Below the pieces are notes generated by a model. The model was not told the DNA's origin, searched no databases, and saw only the letters and a list, made by a program, of their open reading frames with translations. A program made the position numbers and the translations under genes. DNA of 64,000 nucleotides from positions 310,001-374,000 of the forward strand of contig NZ_QYAC01000003.1 of assembly GCF_016758195.1 (NCBI RefSeq), written 5' to 3'. Below, in pieces: positions 35,259 through 43,798 of this stretch (its first letter is position 1; the number at the start of each line of letters is the position of its first letter). Origin of the DNA: Leucobacter chromiireducens subsp. solipictus. Its GTDB lineage: Bacteria; Actinomycetota; Actinomycetes; Actinomycetales; Microbacteriaceae.

Positions 35259-36979
35259 GCCAGACATCGGCAGCCGTGACGCCGGGGGCGCGCACGGGAT
35301 CCGTCCTCGACATCCGGGATCTCGAGGTCACCTTCGCCACGGACCACGGCGCGGTGCGCGCGGTGGACGGGGTCTCCCTGGACGTTGCCCCGGGCCGCGT
35401 CCTCGCCGTGGTGGGGGAGTCCGGCTCGGGCAAGACCGTCTCAGCCCGCACGGTGCTCGGCCTCCTCCCGGAGACCGCCACCGCGGCGGGGTCCGTGATC
35501 CTCGCCTCCCGCGACGGGACCTCCACGAGCGACGTGCTGCACCTCAGCGGCGAGCAGCTGCGCCAGGTGCGCGGCCGGGACGTCGCGATGGTGTTCCAGG
35601 AGCCCTCGACCGCGCTCAACCCCGTGTTCACGATCGGGTGGCAGATCGCTGAGGGGCTCCGCGCCCACGGCAAGCTGTCCAAACGAGACGCGCGGGCGCA
35701 GGCGATCGACATGCTGGAGCGCGTCGGGATCCCCGATCCGCACGAGCGCGTCGACGCCTACCCGCATCAGCTGTCCGGCGGCCAGAAGCAGCGCGTCATG
35801 ATCGCGATGGCGCTCGCGCTCCGGCCCGGGCTGATCGTGGCGGACGAGCCCACCACCGCGCTCGACGTGACCGTGCAGGCCGAGATCCTCGACCTGCTGC
35901 GTACCCTGCAGGCGGACTTCGGGACCGCGATCCTGCTCATCACCCACAACATGGGCGTGGTCGCGGACCTCGCCGACGACGTGGCCGTGATGTATCAGGG
36001 CGAGGTGATCGAGCGCGCCCCGGTGGCAGAGCTGTTCGCCGCGCCGCGCGAGGAGTACACCAAGCGACTCCTGGGCTCCGTGCTGAAGCTGGGCGATGGC
36101 CGACTGCGCATCGCGGATCGTGCCGCGAGCGACGCGGCGGCACCGGCGGCCCGTGAGGTGCTGGTCGAGGCCCGCGGGCTGGAGATCCAATATCCGGGGC
36201 GGCTCGGCAAGCCCGGGTTCCGCGCGGTGCGCGGCGTCGACTTCGAGATCGCGGCCGGGGAGGTCTACGGCCTCGTCGGGGAGTCCGGCTCCGGAAAGTC
36301 GACGATCGGCCGCGCGATCGCGGGACTGACCCCCGCGACGGGGGGCTCGCTGCGCGTGCTCGGCCACGAGATGGTCTGGTTCAAGGAGCGCCAGTTCCGG
36401 GCGGCGCGGAAGGATCTCGGCTTCGTGTTCCAGGATCCCGCGACGAGCTTCAACCCGGTGCTCACCATCGCGGAGAACGTGGCCGAACCGCTCGTGGTGC
36501 ACCGGCTCGCGCGCACCCCGGCGGCCGCGCGTGCGCGCGTCGACGAGTTACTGGAAGCGGTGCAGCTGCCGCGCGCATACGGCGACCGCTTCCCGCACGA
36601 GCTCTCCGGCGGCCAGCGGCAGCGCGCCTCCCTCGCGCGGGGCCTCGCCCTCGACCCGAAACTCCTGATCGCGGACGAGCCCACCTCTGCGCTGGACGTG
36701 TCAGTGCAGGCGCGGGTGTTGGAGCTCTTCACTGAGCTGCAGGCGGAACTCGGCTTTGCGACCCTGTTCATCACCCACGACCTCGCGGTCGTCGACGCGC
36801 TCGCGGATCGCGTGGGGGTGCTGTACCACGGCGAGCTCGTCGAGAGCGGCCCGGCGGAGGAGGTGCTGCTCAACCCGCGCGAACGGTACACGCAGCGCCT
36901 GCTCGCCTCGCTCCCGGTGCCGGATCCGGCCGAGCAGGCGATCCGGCGCGAGCGGGCCCGCGACCTCCGCGAGCCCTAG
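35255..36979 (+). CDS. Oligopeptide ABC importer 2, fused DppD-DppF ATPase
   Basis: This 574-residue protein has two ATPase units: [22 protein letters not shown] and [13 protein letters not shown] in the first; [22 protein letters not shown] and [13 protein letters not shown] in the second. The ends [12 protein letters not shown] and [12 protein letters not shown] are oligopeptide-family motifs. It is the same length as the fused ATPase of importer 1, but differs clearly in sequence, so the two operons are related by old rather than recent duplication. The start ATG at 35255 is coupled to the permease stop. Confidence 0.92.
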   Translation: MSQTSAAVTPGARTGSVLDIRDLEVTFATDHGAVRAVDGVSLDVAPGRVLAVVGESGSGKTVSARTVLGLLPETATAAGSVILASRDGTSTSDVLHLSGEQLRQVRGRDVAMVFQEPSTALNPVFTIGWQIAEGLRAHGKLSKRDARAQAIDMLERVGIPDPHERVDAYPHQLSGGQKQRVMIAMALALRPGLIVADEPTTALDVTVQAEILDLLRTLQADFGTAILLITHNMGVVADLADDVAVMYQGEVIERAPVAELFAAPREEYTKRLLGSVLKLGDGRLRIADRAASDAAAPAAREVLVEARGLEIQYPGRLGKPGFRAVRGVDFEIAAGEVYGLVGESGSGKSTIGRAIAGLTPATGGSLRVLGHEMVWFKERQFRAARKDLGFVFQDPATSFNPVLTIAENVAEPLVVHRLARTPAAARARVDELLEAVQLPRAYGDRFPHELSGGQRQRASLARGLALDPKLLIADEPTSALDVSVQARVLELFTELQAELGFATLFITHDLAVVDALADRVGVLYHGELVESGPAEEVLLNPRERYTQRLLASLPVPDPAEQAIRRERARDLREP

Positions 36980-37015
36980 CCCGGGCCCTGGCCCCTGGCC
37001 CCCCGGATCCCGCAT

Positions 37016-37078
37016 CGTCGATGATTGCTTTTTGGTTGTTTCGGAGGGCGTGAAGCAACCAAAAAGCAATCATCGACG
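37016..37078. terminator. AT-rich 23-bp inverted repeat between convergent genes
   Basis: Perfect 23-nt arms (CGTCGATGATTGCTTTTTGG plus TTG, and the complement) close a 17-nt loop. The run of five T in one arm and five A in the other suits a bidirectional terminator between importer 2 and the convergent exporter gene. It is strikingly AT-rich for this genome. Confidence 0.65.
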
Positions 37079-37123
37079 GGGTCGGTGGGTGGGAGTGCGG
37101 GCGCGGGCAGGGGCGGGGGCAGG

Positions 37124-38317
37124 CTAGCGGGGGGTGCTGCGGTGCACGAGGGCGGCTCCCGCGCAGGCGAGCAGGGCGACCGTGAGCGTGAACAGCGCCA
37201 TGGGGAGCGCGGTGTGCTCGCCCCAGGCTCCCACGATCGGGGAGGCGAGCCCGCCGACGGCGAACTGGCCTGCGCCGAGGAGGGCCGATCCCGAACCCTT
37301 CGCCTCCCGCGCCCGCGCGAGGGCGAGGGCGCTCGCGTTCGACATGATGAGGCCCGTCCCTCCCGTGAGCAGGAACGCGCACACGATGAAGGTCGCGGGG
37401 TGCAGGGTCTGCGTCGACGCGAGCACCGTGAGCCCCGCCCCCGCAAGCACAGCGAGAAGGGTGCCGAGCAGCAGCATCCGAGTCGCGGGGACCCGGCCGG
37501 CGAGCCGGGCGTTCACGAAGTTCGCGGTGATCATCGCGAGGGCACCGGCCGCGAACGCGAGCGAGTACACAAACGGCGACATCCCGAGGATCACCTGCCC
37601 GACAAACGGGGACGCGGAAATGTAGGCCATCATGCCGCCGAACCCGAGCGAGAAGATGACCAGCAGGCGCAGGAACCCGGGATCGCGCAGCAGGGCCCCG
37701 AAGTGCCCCAGCGCCGAGCGCAGCCCCGCGACATTGCGGGCTTCCCGGGGCAGCGACTCGGGCACGAATAGCGCGGCGAGGAGGAGCATCGCGAGCGCGA
37801 GGCCAGCGAGCGTCGCCAGCACGGTCCGCCAGTCCGCGACGGCGGCGATCGCGCCCCCGATGGGCGGCGCGATGAGCGGGCCGAGGCCGACGAACATGGC
37901 GATGAGGCTGATCGCCCGGATCGCCGCGGCACCCTCCGTGAGATCCACCGCGATGGCGCGCGAGATCACCACACCGGCCGCGCCGCTGAAGCCCTGCAGC
38001 AGGCGCAGGGCGATGAGCACCTCGACGGTGGGGGAGAACACCATCGCAACGCTCGCGAGCGCGAACACGGTGAGCGCGCCGAGCAGCACGCGACGCCTGC
38101 CCCACTGGTCAGAGAGCGGGCCGAGCACCAACTGGCCGCTGCCCATGCCGAGCAGAAACGCGGTGAGCGTCAGCTGGACGGACGATGCCGGGGCCCCGAG
38201 ATCGGACGCGATCAGGGTGAACGACGAGAGATACATGTCGGTCGCGAACGGGCCCGTGGCGGCGAGGAACGAGAGCACCGCTAGGAGGCCCGCGGTGAGC
38301 TGGGGGCGACCGGTCAT
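37124..38317 (-). CDS. Bcr/CflA-family drug exporter (MFS)
   Basis: This 397-residue 12-helix exporter has the Bcr/CflA marks: AATGPFATDMYLSSFTLIA at the first helix, GQLVLGPLSDQWGRRRVLLG (motif A) and LQGFSGAAGVVISRAIAVDL (motif C region). It removes small drugs or metabolites by proton antiport; the substrate is unknown. The ATG at 38317 is preceded on its strand by TATGAT at 6 nt, fitting a leaderless transcript. It is convergent with importer 2 and divergent from typA. Confidence 0.87.
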   Translation of the reverse strand: MTGRPQLTAGLLAVLSFLAATGPFATDMYLSSFTLIASDLGAPASSVQLTLTAFLLGMGSGQLVLGPLSDQWGRRRVLLGALTVFALASVAMVFSPTVEVLIALRLLQGFSGAAGVVISRAIAVDLTEGAAAIRAISLIAMFVGLGPLIAPPIGGAIAAVADWRTVLATLAGLALAMLLLAALFVPESLPREARNVAGLRSALGHFGALLRDPGFLRLLVIFSLGFGGMMAYISASPFVGQVILGMSPFVYSLAFAAGALAMITANFVNARLAGRVPATRMLLLGTLLAVLAGAGLTVLASTQTLHPATFIVCAFLLTGGTGLIMSNASALALARAREAKGSGSALLGAGQFAVGGLASPIVGAWGEHTALPMALFTLTVALLACAGAALVHRSTPR

Positions 38318-38364
38318 GCACTGATCATATACGATGCGAGTGGCCTGATCGGCTCCGAACCCGC

Positions 38365-38370
38365 TATACT
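38365..38370 (+). promoter_or_regulatory. -10 box of the typA promoter
   Basis: TATACT, a near-consensus -10 hexamer, lies about 100 bp before the typA start. The long leader between may be regulatory. Confidence 0.5.
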
Positions 38371-38468
38371 AGTGCGTCGGCTTCTTCGGCATCGTCGGGG
38401 ATCAATCTCGCGATGCCCGGCACCCCGCCGTGTCGACGACCCGTTCGTCACGTTAGGACACCACTTCT

Positions 38469-40376
38469 ATGGCTCTCGCTACACGCGAAGACCTCCGCAA
38501 TGTTGCCATTGTCGCGCACGTCGACCACGGCAAGACGACGCTTGTTGACGCCATGCTGCGCCAGACGAACTCGTTCGACGCGCACGCCGACGTCGATGAC
38601 CGGGTGATGGACTCGAACGATCTCGAGCGCGAAAAGGGCATCACGATCCTCGCGAAGAACACCGCTATCACGTACGAGGGGGAGCACGCCTCGAACGGCC
38701 CCATCGTCATCAACGTGGTCGACACCCCGGGTCACGCCGACTTCGGTGGCGAGGTGGAGCGCGCACTGTCGATGGTGGACGGCGTCGTGCTGCTCGTTGA
38801 CGCGTCTGAGGGCCCGCTGCCTCAGACCCGCTTTGTGCTCCGTAAGGCGCTCGAAGCGAAGCACCCCGTGATCCTCGCGGTGAACAAGACCGACCGCCCC
38901 GACGCCCGGATCCCCGAGGTCGTTGGCGAGGCGCAGGACCTGCTGCTCGGCTTGGCCTCCGACCTCGCGGAAGAGCACCCCGAGCTCGACGTGGACGCGG
39001 TCCTCGACGTGCCTGTCGTGTACCTCTCCGGCCGCGCCGGCGCATCGAGCCTCACCGAGCCGGCTAACGGCACGCTGCCCGACGGCGATACCCTGGAGGC
39101 GCTCTTCGGTGCGATCCTCGAGCACGTCCCCGCCCCGACCTTCGATGACGAGCACCCGCTGCAGGCGCACGTCACGAACCTCGACTCCTCGCCCTTCCTC
39201 GGGCGTATCGCGCTGCTGCGCGTGCACCACGGCGAGATCCGCAAGGGCGAGACCGTCGCCTGGGTTAAGCAGGACGGTTCCGTGCAGAACGTCCGCATTA
39301 CCGAGCTCATGCTGACGAAGGCGCTCACGCGCTACCCGGCCGAGAAGGCAGGCCCCGGCGACATTGTCGCGATCGCGGGTATCGAGGACATCACGATCGG
39401 CGACACGATCGCCGATGCCGAGGACGTCCGCCCGCTGCCGAAGATCGAGATCGACGATCCCGCAATCTCGATGACGATCGGTGCGAACACCTCGCCGCTC
39501 GTCGGCAAGGTCAAGGGCCACAAGCTCACCGCGCGCATGATCAAGGACCGCCTCGACCGCGAGCTCGTGGGTAACGTCTCCCTGAAGGTCGTCGATGTGG
39601 GCCGTCCCGACGCCTGGGAGGTGCAGGGACGCGGTGAGCTCGCCCTGTCGATCCTCGTCGAGAACATGCGCCGCGAGGGCTTCGAGCTCACCGTGGGCAA
39701 GCCCCAGGTGGTCACGAAGCAGGTCGACGGCAAGACGCACGAGCCGTACGAGCACCTGACGATCGATACGCCGGAAGAGCACCTCGGCGCGATCACGCAG
39801 CTGCTCGCCGCCCGCAAGGGCCGCATGGAGAACATGGTGAACAACGGCACCGGCTGGGTGCGCATGGAGTTCATCGTCCCGTCGCGTGGCCTGATCGGCT
39901 TCCGTTCGGAGTTCATGACCACTACCCGTGGCACCGGTATCGCGAACGCGATCTCGCACGGCTACGCGGAGTGGGCTGGCCCGATCGTGACGCGCAACAA
40001 CGGCTCGATCGTCGCGGACCGCGCGGGCGTCGTGACCCCGTTCTCGATGATCAACCTGCAGGAGCGGATGACGTTCTTCGTCAACCCCACCGAAGAGGTG
40101 TACGAAGGCATGGTCATCGGTGAGAACTCGCGCTCCGAGGACATGGACGTGAACATCACCAAGGAGAAGAAGCTCACGAACATGCGTGCCGCGAGCTCCG
40201 ACTCCTTCGAGTCGATGACGCCCCCGCGCCAGCTCTCGCTCGAGGAGTCGCTCGAGTTCGCCCGCGAGGACGAGTGCGTTGAGGTCACCCCCGAGGCGAT
40301 CCGGATCCGCAAGGTGGAGCTCGACGCGGTGTCCCGCGCCCGCAACGCTTCGCGCGTGAAGAACCAGAACAAGTAG
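38469..40376 (+). CDS. typA: Translational GTPase TypA/BipA
   Basis: This 635-residue ribosome-associated GTPase has G1 AHVDHGKTTLVDAML, the G2 REKGITI region, G3 DTPGHADFGGE and G4 NKTD, then EF-G-like domains 2, 3 and 5 and the TypA-specific C-terminus (PSRGLIGFRSEFMTTTRGTG). It helps ribosome assembly and stress adaptation. The ATG at 38469 follows TTAGGACACCACTTCT, with a modest ribosome binding site. Length is normal for the family. Confidence 0.95.
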   Translation: MALATREDLRNVAIVAHVDHGKTTLVDAMLRQTNSFDAHADVDDRVMDSNDLEREKGITILAKNTAITYEGEHASNGPIVINVVDTPGHADFGGEVERALSMVDGVVLLVDASEGPLPQTRFVLRKALEAKHPVILAVNKTDRPDARIPEVVGEAQDLLLGLASDLAEEHPELDVDAVLDVPVVYLSGRAGASSLTEPANGTLPDGDTLEALFGAILEHVPAPTFDDEHPLQAHVTNLDSSPFLGRIALLRVHHGEIRKGETVAWVKQDGSVQNVRITELMLTKALTRYPAEKAGPGDIVAIAGIEDITIGDTIADAEDVRPLPKIEIDDPAISMTIGANTSPLVGKVKGHKLTARMIKDRLDRELVGNVSLKVVDVGRPDAWEVQGRGELALSILVENMRREGFELTVGKPQVVTKQVDGKTHEPYEHLTIDTPEEHLGAITQLLAARKGRMENMVNNGTGWVRMEFIVPSRGLIGFRSEFMTTTRGTGIANAISHGYAEWAGPIVTRNNGSIVADRAGVVTPFSMINLQERMTFFVNPTEEVYEGMVIGENSRSEDMDVNITKEKKLTNMRAASSDSFESMTPPRQLSLEESLEFAREDECVEVTPEAIRIRKVELDAVSRARNASRVKNQNK

Positions 40377-40412
40377 CGCAACCGGCACCTCGCGTGCCGC
40401 GCAGCGTGACAG

Positions 40413-40446
40413 GAACCCCATCCCGGCTCGTCCGGGGTGGGGTTTC
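40413..40446 (+). terminator. Terminator after typA
   Basis: A stem CCCCATCCCGG / CCGGGGTGGGG with one G-T pair and extra AA/TT pairs, loop CTCGT, is followed by TTTCGTGCT. Confidence 0.75.
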
Positions 40447-40490
40447 GTGCTGTCGGCCGATTCGCCTGGGGCGGGCGTATGATCGGCGGC

Positions 40491-41192
40491 ATGGCCCTTA
40501 TTTACGACACCACGATGTCCCCGTCCAAGCAGGAGCTGCTCGTCGCCTGGCTGCCGACTCGGTCCTGGTTTCGTGGCGACGTGACGCGCCTCGAACGCGT
40601 CGCCGCCTACCGCGTGGACGATCCCGAGGGGGAAGTGGGCATCGAGGGGCACCTCGTGACCGCCGGGGACGACACGATCTACCATGTTCCGCTCACCTAC
40701 CGTGGGGCGCCGCTCGCGGACGGCGACGAGTTCCTGCTCGATACGACGGCGCACGGGGTGCTGGGAACGCGGTGGATCAGCGACGGCACCGGCGACCCCG
40801 TGTTCCGCACGGTCATCGCCGAAACAATGGTGCACGGCGGGCGCGAAACCGAGGAGTGGGAAGAATCGCCGACGGGGGTGCGCACGCCGCGTGAACCGGC
40901 GACGCGCCTGCGTGGCACCGGGGCTCCGGATCACGCGGTCCCGGAGCTGTGGGCCGCGTCCGTGTCGGAGCTGGGCGGAGTGACCACCGCGGAGACCGGC
41001 TTTGCGACGCTCCGGATCCCGCACGTCCTGGACGCGGCGGCCCTCGCCGGCGGGCCGATCGCGGGGGTGCCGGCCGACGCGCTGGCGGCGGGCACCGCGG
41101 GTGGCACGGGCCACTACGCGCTCCGCGCGAGCTGGGCGGGGCAGTCGGTTCCGGTCACGATTGCGACGCTCAGCACCGTCGCTCCGGAGTGA
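40491..41192 (+). CDS. Maltokinase N-terminal-cap-like protein
   Basis: This 233-residue protein starts MALIYDTTMSPSKQELLVAW, then DVTRLERVAAYRVDDPEGEV, a pattern I associate with the N-terminal cap domain of actinobacterial maltokinases, here without the kinase part. Its role as a stand-alone protein is unknown. The ATG at 40491 has TATGAT 7 nt before it, so the transcript is probably leaderless. An in-frame start 54 nt upstream lacks any support. It sits between typA and the tRNA-Pro gene. Confidence 0.7.
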   Translation: MALIYDTTMSPSKQELLVAWLPTRSWFRGDVTRLERVAAYRVDDPEGEVGIEGHLVTAGDDTIYHVPLTYRGAPLADGDEFLLDTTAHGVLGTRWISDGTGDPVFRTVIAETMVHGGRETEEWEESPTGVRTPREPATRLRGTGAPDHAVPELWAASVSELGGVTTAETGFATLRIPHVLDAAALAGGPIAGVPADALAAGTAGGTGHYALRASWAGQSVPVTIATLSTVAPE

Positions 41193-41289
41193 CGCCCGGC
41201 GCGACCCGCGCGAGTTTCACGAAATGGCCACCCCGATTTCTTGCAAACGCATCTGACCCGATAGAGTAGAGCCTGCGTGAAAGCGCAAT

Positions 41290-41366
41290 CGGGATGTGGC
41301 GCAGTTTGGTAGCGCACGTCGTTCGGGACGACGGGGTCGCAGGTTCAAATCCTGTCATCCCGACCA
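41290..41366 (+). tRNA. tRNA-Pro(CGG)
   Basis: All four arms fold: acceptor CGGGATG/CATCCCG, D stem GCGC/GCGC, anticodon stem CGTCG/CGACG with loop TTCGGGA (anticodon CGG), and T stem GCAGG/CCTGT with loop TTCAAAT. CCA is encoded at 41364-41366. The 3' half from 41330 is the attachment site of the adjacent integrative element. Confidence 0.97.
41330..41364 (+). repeat. attL (35-bp attachment repeat in tRNA-Pro)
   Basis: The sequence from the 3' side of the anticodon stem to the first C of CCA is repeated exactly at 46537-46571. The two copies bound the element. Confidence 0.92.
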
Positions 41367-41369
41367 GAG

Positions 41370-41401
41370 AAGTCGCGGAAGCCTCACGGTTTCCGCGACT
41401 T
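41370..41401 (+). terminator. Element-borne terminator for tRNA-Pro
   Basis: An 11-bp stem (AAGTCGCGGAA / TTCCGCGACTT) with a 10-nt loop is followed by TTTTAGG, 4 bp after the tRNA. It lies inside the element and replaces the host terminator now found past attR. Confidence 0.8.
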
Positions 41402-41543
41402 TTTAGGTTGTAGAACTTGAACCGGCCACGTAAAACCCATGTAGAACTCCGCCTCGTAGCACTCTCGGTAGATCGGCCGTCGGGCTGGATGCGGATGCTG
41501 CTGATTGCTCGTCATCGGTGCCGACACAGTGCACCTGATCTCC

Positions 41544-41777
41544 ATGACAGCCACGCCGCCCCCGCACCCCGGTCTCGAACCGCTCCTCGACATCACGGAG
41601 CTTGCCGAATATCTCGGCGTGCCGCTCTCCACGATCTACGACTGGCGCACTCGCGGGCTCGGGCCCCGCGCCTATCGCTTCGGGAAGCACCTGAAGTTCG
41701 CGCTCTCCGACGTGCGCTCCTGGATGGAAGAACAGCGCGAAGCCACGCCAGGTACTCCGCGCTCGGATCGGGGGTAG
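41544..41777 (+). CDS. Excisionase-like helix-turn-helix protein
   Basis: This 77-residue protein has a MerR/excisionase-type winged HTH (LDITELAEYLGVPLSTIYDW, then GLGPRAYRFGKHLKFALSDV). Such proteins bend DNA to steer the integrase towards excision or bind near attachment sites. The ATG at 41544 gives the usual length; no strong ribosome binding site is present. It ends 4 bp before the integrase gene, so they are probably co-transcribed. Confidence 0.85.
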   Translation: MTATPPPHPGLEPLLDITELAEYLGVPLSTIYDWRTRGLGPRAYRFGKHLKFALSDVRSWMEEQREATPGTPRSDRG

Positions 41778-41781
41778 CGCG

Positions 41782-42960
41782 ATGAGTCGCCCTCGTCTTC
41801 CCATCGGCACTTTCGGGGATATCTGGTTTGTGAGCGGCAAGCGCGGGAACGTGCAGGCTCGTGCGAACTTCCGTGACTGGGACGGAGCCACGCGCCTCGT
41901 CCAGGCCACGGCCGCCACGCAGAAGGCTGCCGAAACCGCGCTCAAGGCGAAGCTCGCCGCCCGAAGCGAGTTCCAACCCACATCTACGCTGCTCGCCCCC
42001 GACAGTCCGTTCCCCGCGCTTGTGACGTACTGGCTCGAAGACCTCGCACTCGACGACCACCTGTCGAGGGGCACGAAGGATCTTTACGAACGCAACATGC
42101 GCACACTCGTGACGCCGGCATTCAAAGACTTCACACTCCGCGAGATCGGAGTCGCTCGGTGCGACCGCCTCATCAAGGAACTTGCACGCAAGAGCCACAA
42201 CCGGGCGAAGCAGGCCCGCAATGTGCTCCGACTCTCGTTCGGGCTGGCCGTTCGGCACGAGGTGCTACCGCGCAACCCCATGGATAGCATTGCGAGATTG
42301 CGTCGACCGCAGGCAACCCCCGACGCAATGACGCCGGCCGAGGTGAACGCCTGCCGCGCGGCCATCGCACACTGGGAGACGGGCCTCTCCTCTTCCGGTC
42401 CGAAACCGGACGGGCAGCTGGGGCAGATCATCGAGGTACTGCTCGGGACCTCGGCGCGTATCGGTGAAGCCCTTGCGTTTCGCCGCATGGACATCGACAT
42501 GACCGCCACAGAGCCTCTGATGTCGATCACCGGCACGATCATCACGCCCAAAGGCGAACTCGTCCAACGGCAGGATCACCCGAAGACCTCGAAGTCTCGG
42601 CGCACCACCGCGGTGCCCTCATTCACCGCCGAAGCCGTGCGCAGCCGCTTGAGCAAGCTCACCGACCCAGCGCCTGAAGCGCTGCTCTTCTGTAGCAGGG
42701 AGGGAACTCCACTCACGCCTGAGAATGTGCGTCGCCAGCTTCGGCAAGCGCTCTCACTCGCCGGACTGAGCGGGATCACTCCGCACACGTTCCGGCGCAC
42801 CGTCGCCACTGCGATCAACGATGAGGCGAGCACCGAACTCGCCGCCGAGTTGCTCGGGCACACCGATCCGCGCATCACCATTCAGTACTATATCCGTCGA
42901 AACGAAATGGTCGACCCTGCCACAGCGTGGATTCTCGAGCGTGCGTTTGCGAAACCATAG
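41782..42960 (+). CDS. int: Tyrosine-family site-specific integrase
   Basis: This 392-residue recombinase has an N-terminal arm-binding region, a core-binding SAM-like domain (about 75-175) and the catalytic domain with Arg226 (SARIGEALAF), Lys271 (TSKSRR), His335-x2-Arg338 (PHTFRRT), His360 (LLGHTDPR) and Tyr369 or Tyr370 (ITIQYYIRR). All catalytic residues are present, so the protein should be active. It lies next to attL in the same direction as the tRNA gene, the usual layout for tRNA-targeting elements. Confidence 0.93.
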   Translation: MSRPRLPIGTFGDIWFVSGKRGNVQARANFRDWDGATRLVQATAATQKAAETALKAKLAARSEFQPTSTLLAPDSPFPALVTYWLEDLALDDHLSRGTKDLYERNMRTLVTPAFKDFTLREIGVARCDRLIKELARKSHNRAKQARNVLRLSFGLAVRHEVLPRNPMDSIARLRRPQATPDAMTPAEVNACRAAIAHWETGLSSSGPKPDGQLGQIIEVLLGTSARIGEALAFRRMDIDMTATEPLMSITGTIITPKGELVQRQDHPKTSKSRRTTAVPSFTAEAVRSRLSKLTDPAPEALLFCSREGTPLTPENVRRQLRQALSLAGLSGITPHTFRRTVATAINDEASTELAAELLGHTDPRITIQYYIRRNEMVDPATAWILERAFAKP

Positions 42961-43105
42961 AGGGTTGGATCGCCTCGCAGAGCGGCCATGGGCTCGTGGT
43001 ACTCGGTGGGCTTCTGATCTAGCGATCTTCATCGGTCGGAGTTACAGTGTCCAGACACTTCGATAGCTGAGGTCGTTGAAAGATGTCGCCTTTGCCAGGA
43101 ATCCA

Positions 43106-43130
43106 CGGTGGTGCCGATTCGGCACCACCG
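43106..43130. repeat. Palindrome 1 of the element array
   Basis: A perfect 12-bp inverted repeat CGGTGGTGCCGA / TCGGCACCACCG around a single T at 43118. Confidence 0.9.
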
Positions 43131-43144
43131 TATTTCGGGGGCAC

Positions 43145-43171
43145 GCGGTGGAGTCGAATCGACTCGACCGC
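43145..43171. repeat. Palindrome 2 of the element array
   Basis: GAGTCGA / TCGACTC around A 43158, extended past one G/G mismatch by GCGGT / ACCGC. Confidence 0.9.
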
Positions 43172-43189
43172 ATTGGCCGACCCGCCAGC

Positions 43190-43208
43190 TGCCGTCGATT
43201 CGACGGCA
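43190..43208. repeat. Palindrome 3 of the element array
   Basis: A perfect 9-bp inverted repeat TGCCGTCGA / TCGACGGCA around T 43199. Confidence 0.9.
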
Positions 43209-43237
43209 CCGCATATTTCTGCGCTGAGCAGAGTCTT

Positions 43238-43250
43238 CACCCACTGGGTG
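43238..43250. repeat. Palindrome 4 of the element array
   Basis: A perfect 6-bp inverted repeat CACCCA / TGGGTG around C 43244. Confidence 0.8.
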
Positions 43251-43610
43251 GGCGCTGATGGGCTGTGCTGCATGGTCGTTGCTCCGCGATAGTTTCTGAG
43301 AATTGAGGGTCGTCACCAGATAGGTGCGCACCGCGCACCATTGAGCGACATCAGCCAGGGTAATGCCGCTGCACTCCTTGAACGCCGCAGTAGCGCGAGT
43401 CCAGCTCTCGCAGAAGTCATCGATACTTCGCAGATCACTACCGAGCGCTCGAACCCTGTGCGGCTCTCACGCTCACCTCTCGGGCCGGTACAGATCGTTC
43501 CAAAGGCAGCCAGACTATCCGGCCGCAGGAGTCCACCGTCCACCCCACCCCTGAGCTACCACGCGTCTTGCAAGTGCGGTTGCAAGCAACTCCTTGCCAA
43601 GGGAGGTCTT

Positions 43611-43691
43611 ATGATGAAGGCCCAAATGTCGAAGCACAGAGACCTGAAATTGGTGCCGTCGGGAACCTGCGATATTTATCAAAAACGGTAG
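43611..43691 (+). CDS. Possible 26-aa small protein or leader peptide
   Basis: A short frame begins ATGATGAAG and encodes a basic 26-residue peptide (MMKAQMSKHRDLKLVPSGTC, then DIYQKR). AGGGAGGTC, 5 nt before the ATG, is among the best ribosome binding sites of the element. It ends about 110 bp before the DUF6414-like gene. The frame is open upstream and there encodes CKCGCKQLLAKGG, so it could be the remnant of a small zinc-binding protein. It has no recognisable domain. Confidence 0.35.
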   Translation: MMKAQMSKHRDLKLVPSGTCDIYQKR

Positions 43692-43798
43692 AGATGAATG
43701 ATAATATATCGAATGTTTGTTCGAAATATATATTCGATTACTGAATTGGTCGACGAAGCCTATTGGTACTGTCGCTGGTCCAAGAGAATGGAGCGCAG
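43692..43798. promoter_or_regulatory. AT-rich promoter region of the DUF6414-like gene
   Basis: A strongly AT-rich block (43697-43740) in an otherwise GC-rich window contains the inverted repeat TCGAA-ATATATA-TTCGA (43721-43737). It probably holds the promoter of the cargo gene, but no -35/-10 pair is clear. Confidence 0.5.

Larger units (their letters stand above)
42961..43610. other. Non-coding segment of the element with palindrome array
   Basis: No convincing gene was found. It holds a short inverted repeat (AGTGTC-ca-GACACT, 43046-43059), the four-palindrome array at 43106-43250, and a segment with TTGCAAG repeats just before a tiny ORF. An open frame at 43341-43691 is GC-poor in design and has no ribosome binding site at its start. 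Confidence 0.6.

Noticed and set aside
37016-37078. Insertion sequence end
   Set aside because: There is no transposase or target duplication near, and both arms are adjacent; terminator is the simpler reading.
43106-43250. CRISPR array
   Set aside because: The palindromic units differ in sequence and length and the spaces between are not uniform spacers; no cas genes are present.
43341-43610. Longer in-frame extension of the 26-codon ORF
   Set aside because: No ribosome binding site at the upstream TTG, Ser/Pro/Arg-rich composition, and palindromic control-like DNA nearby; only the part after 43611 has start signals.
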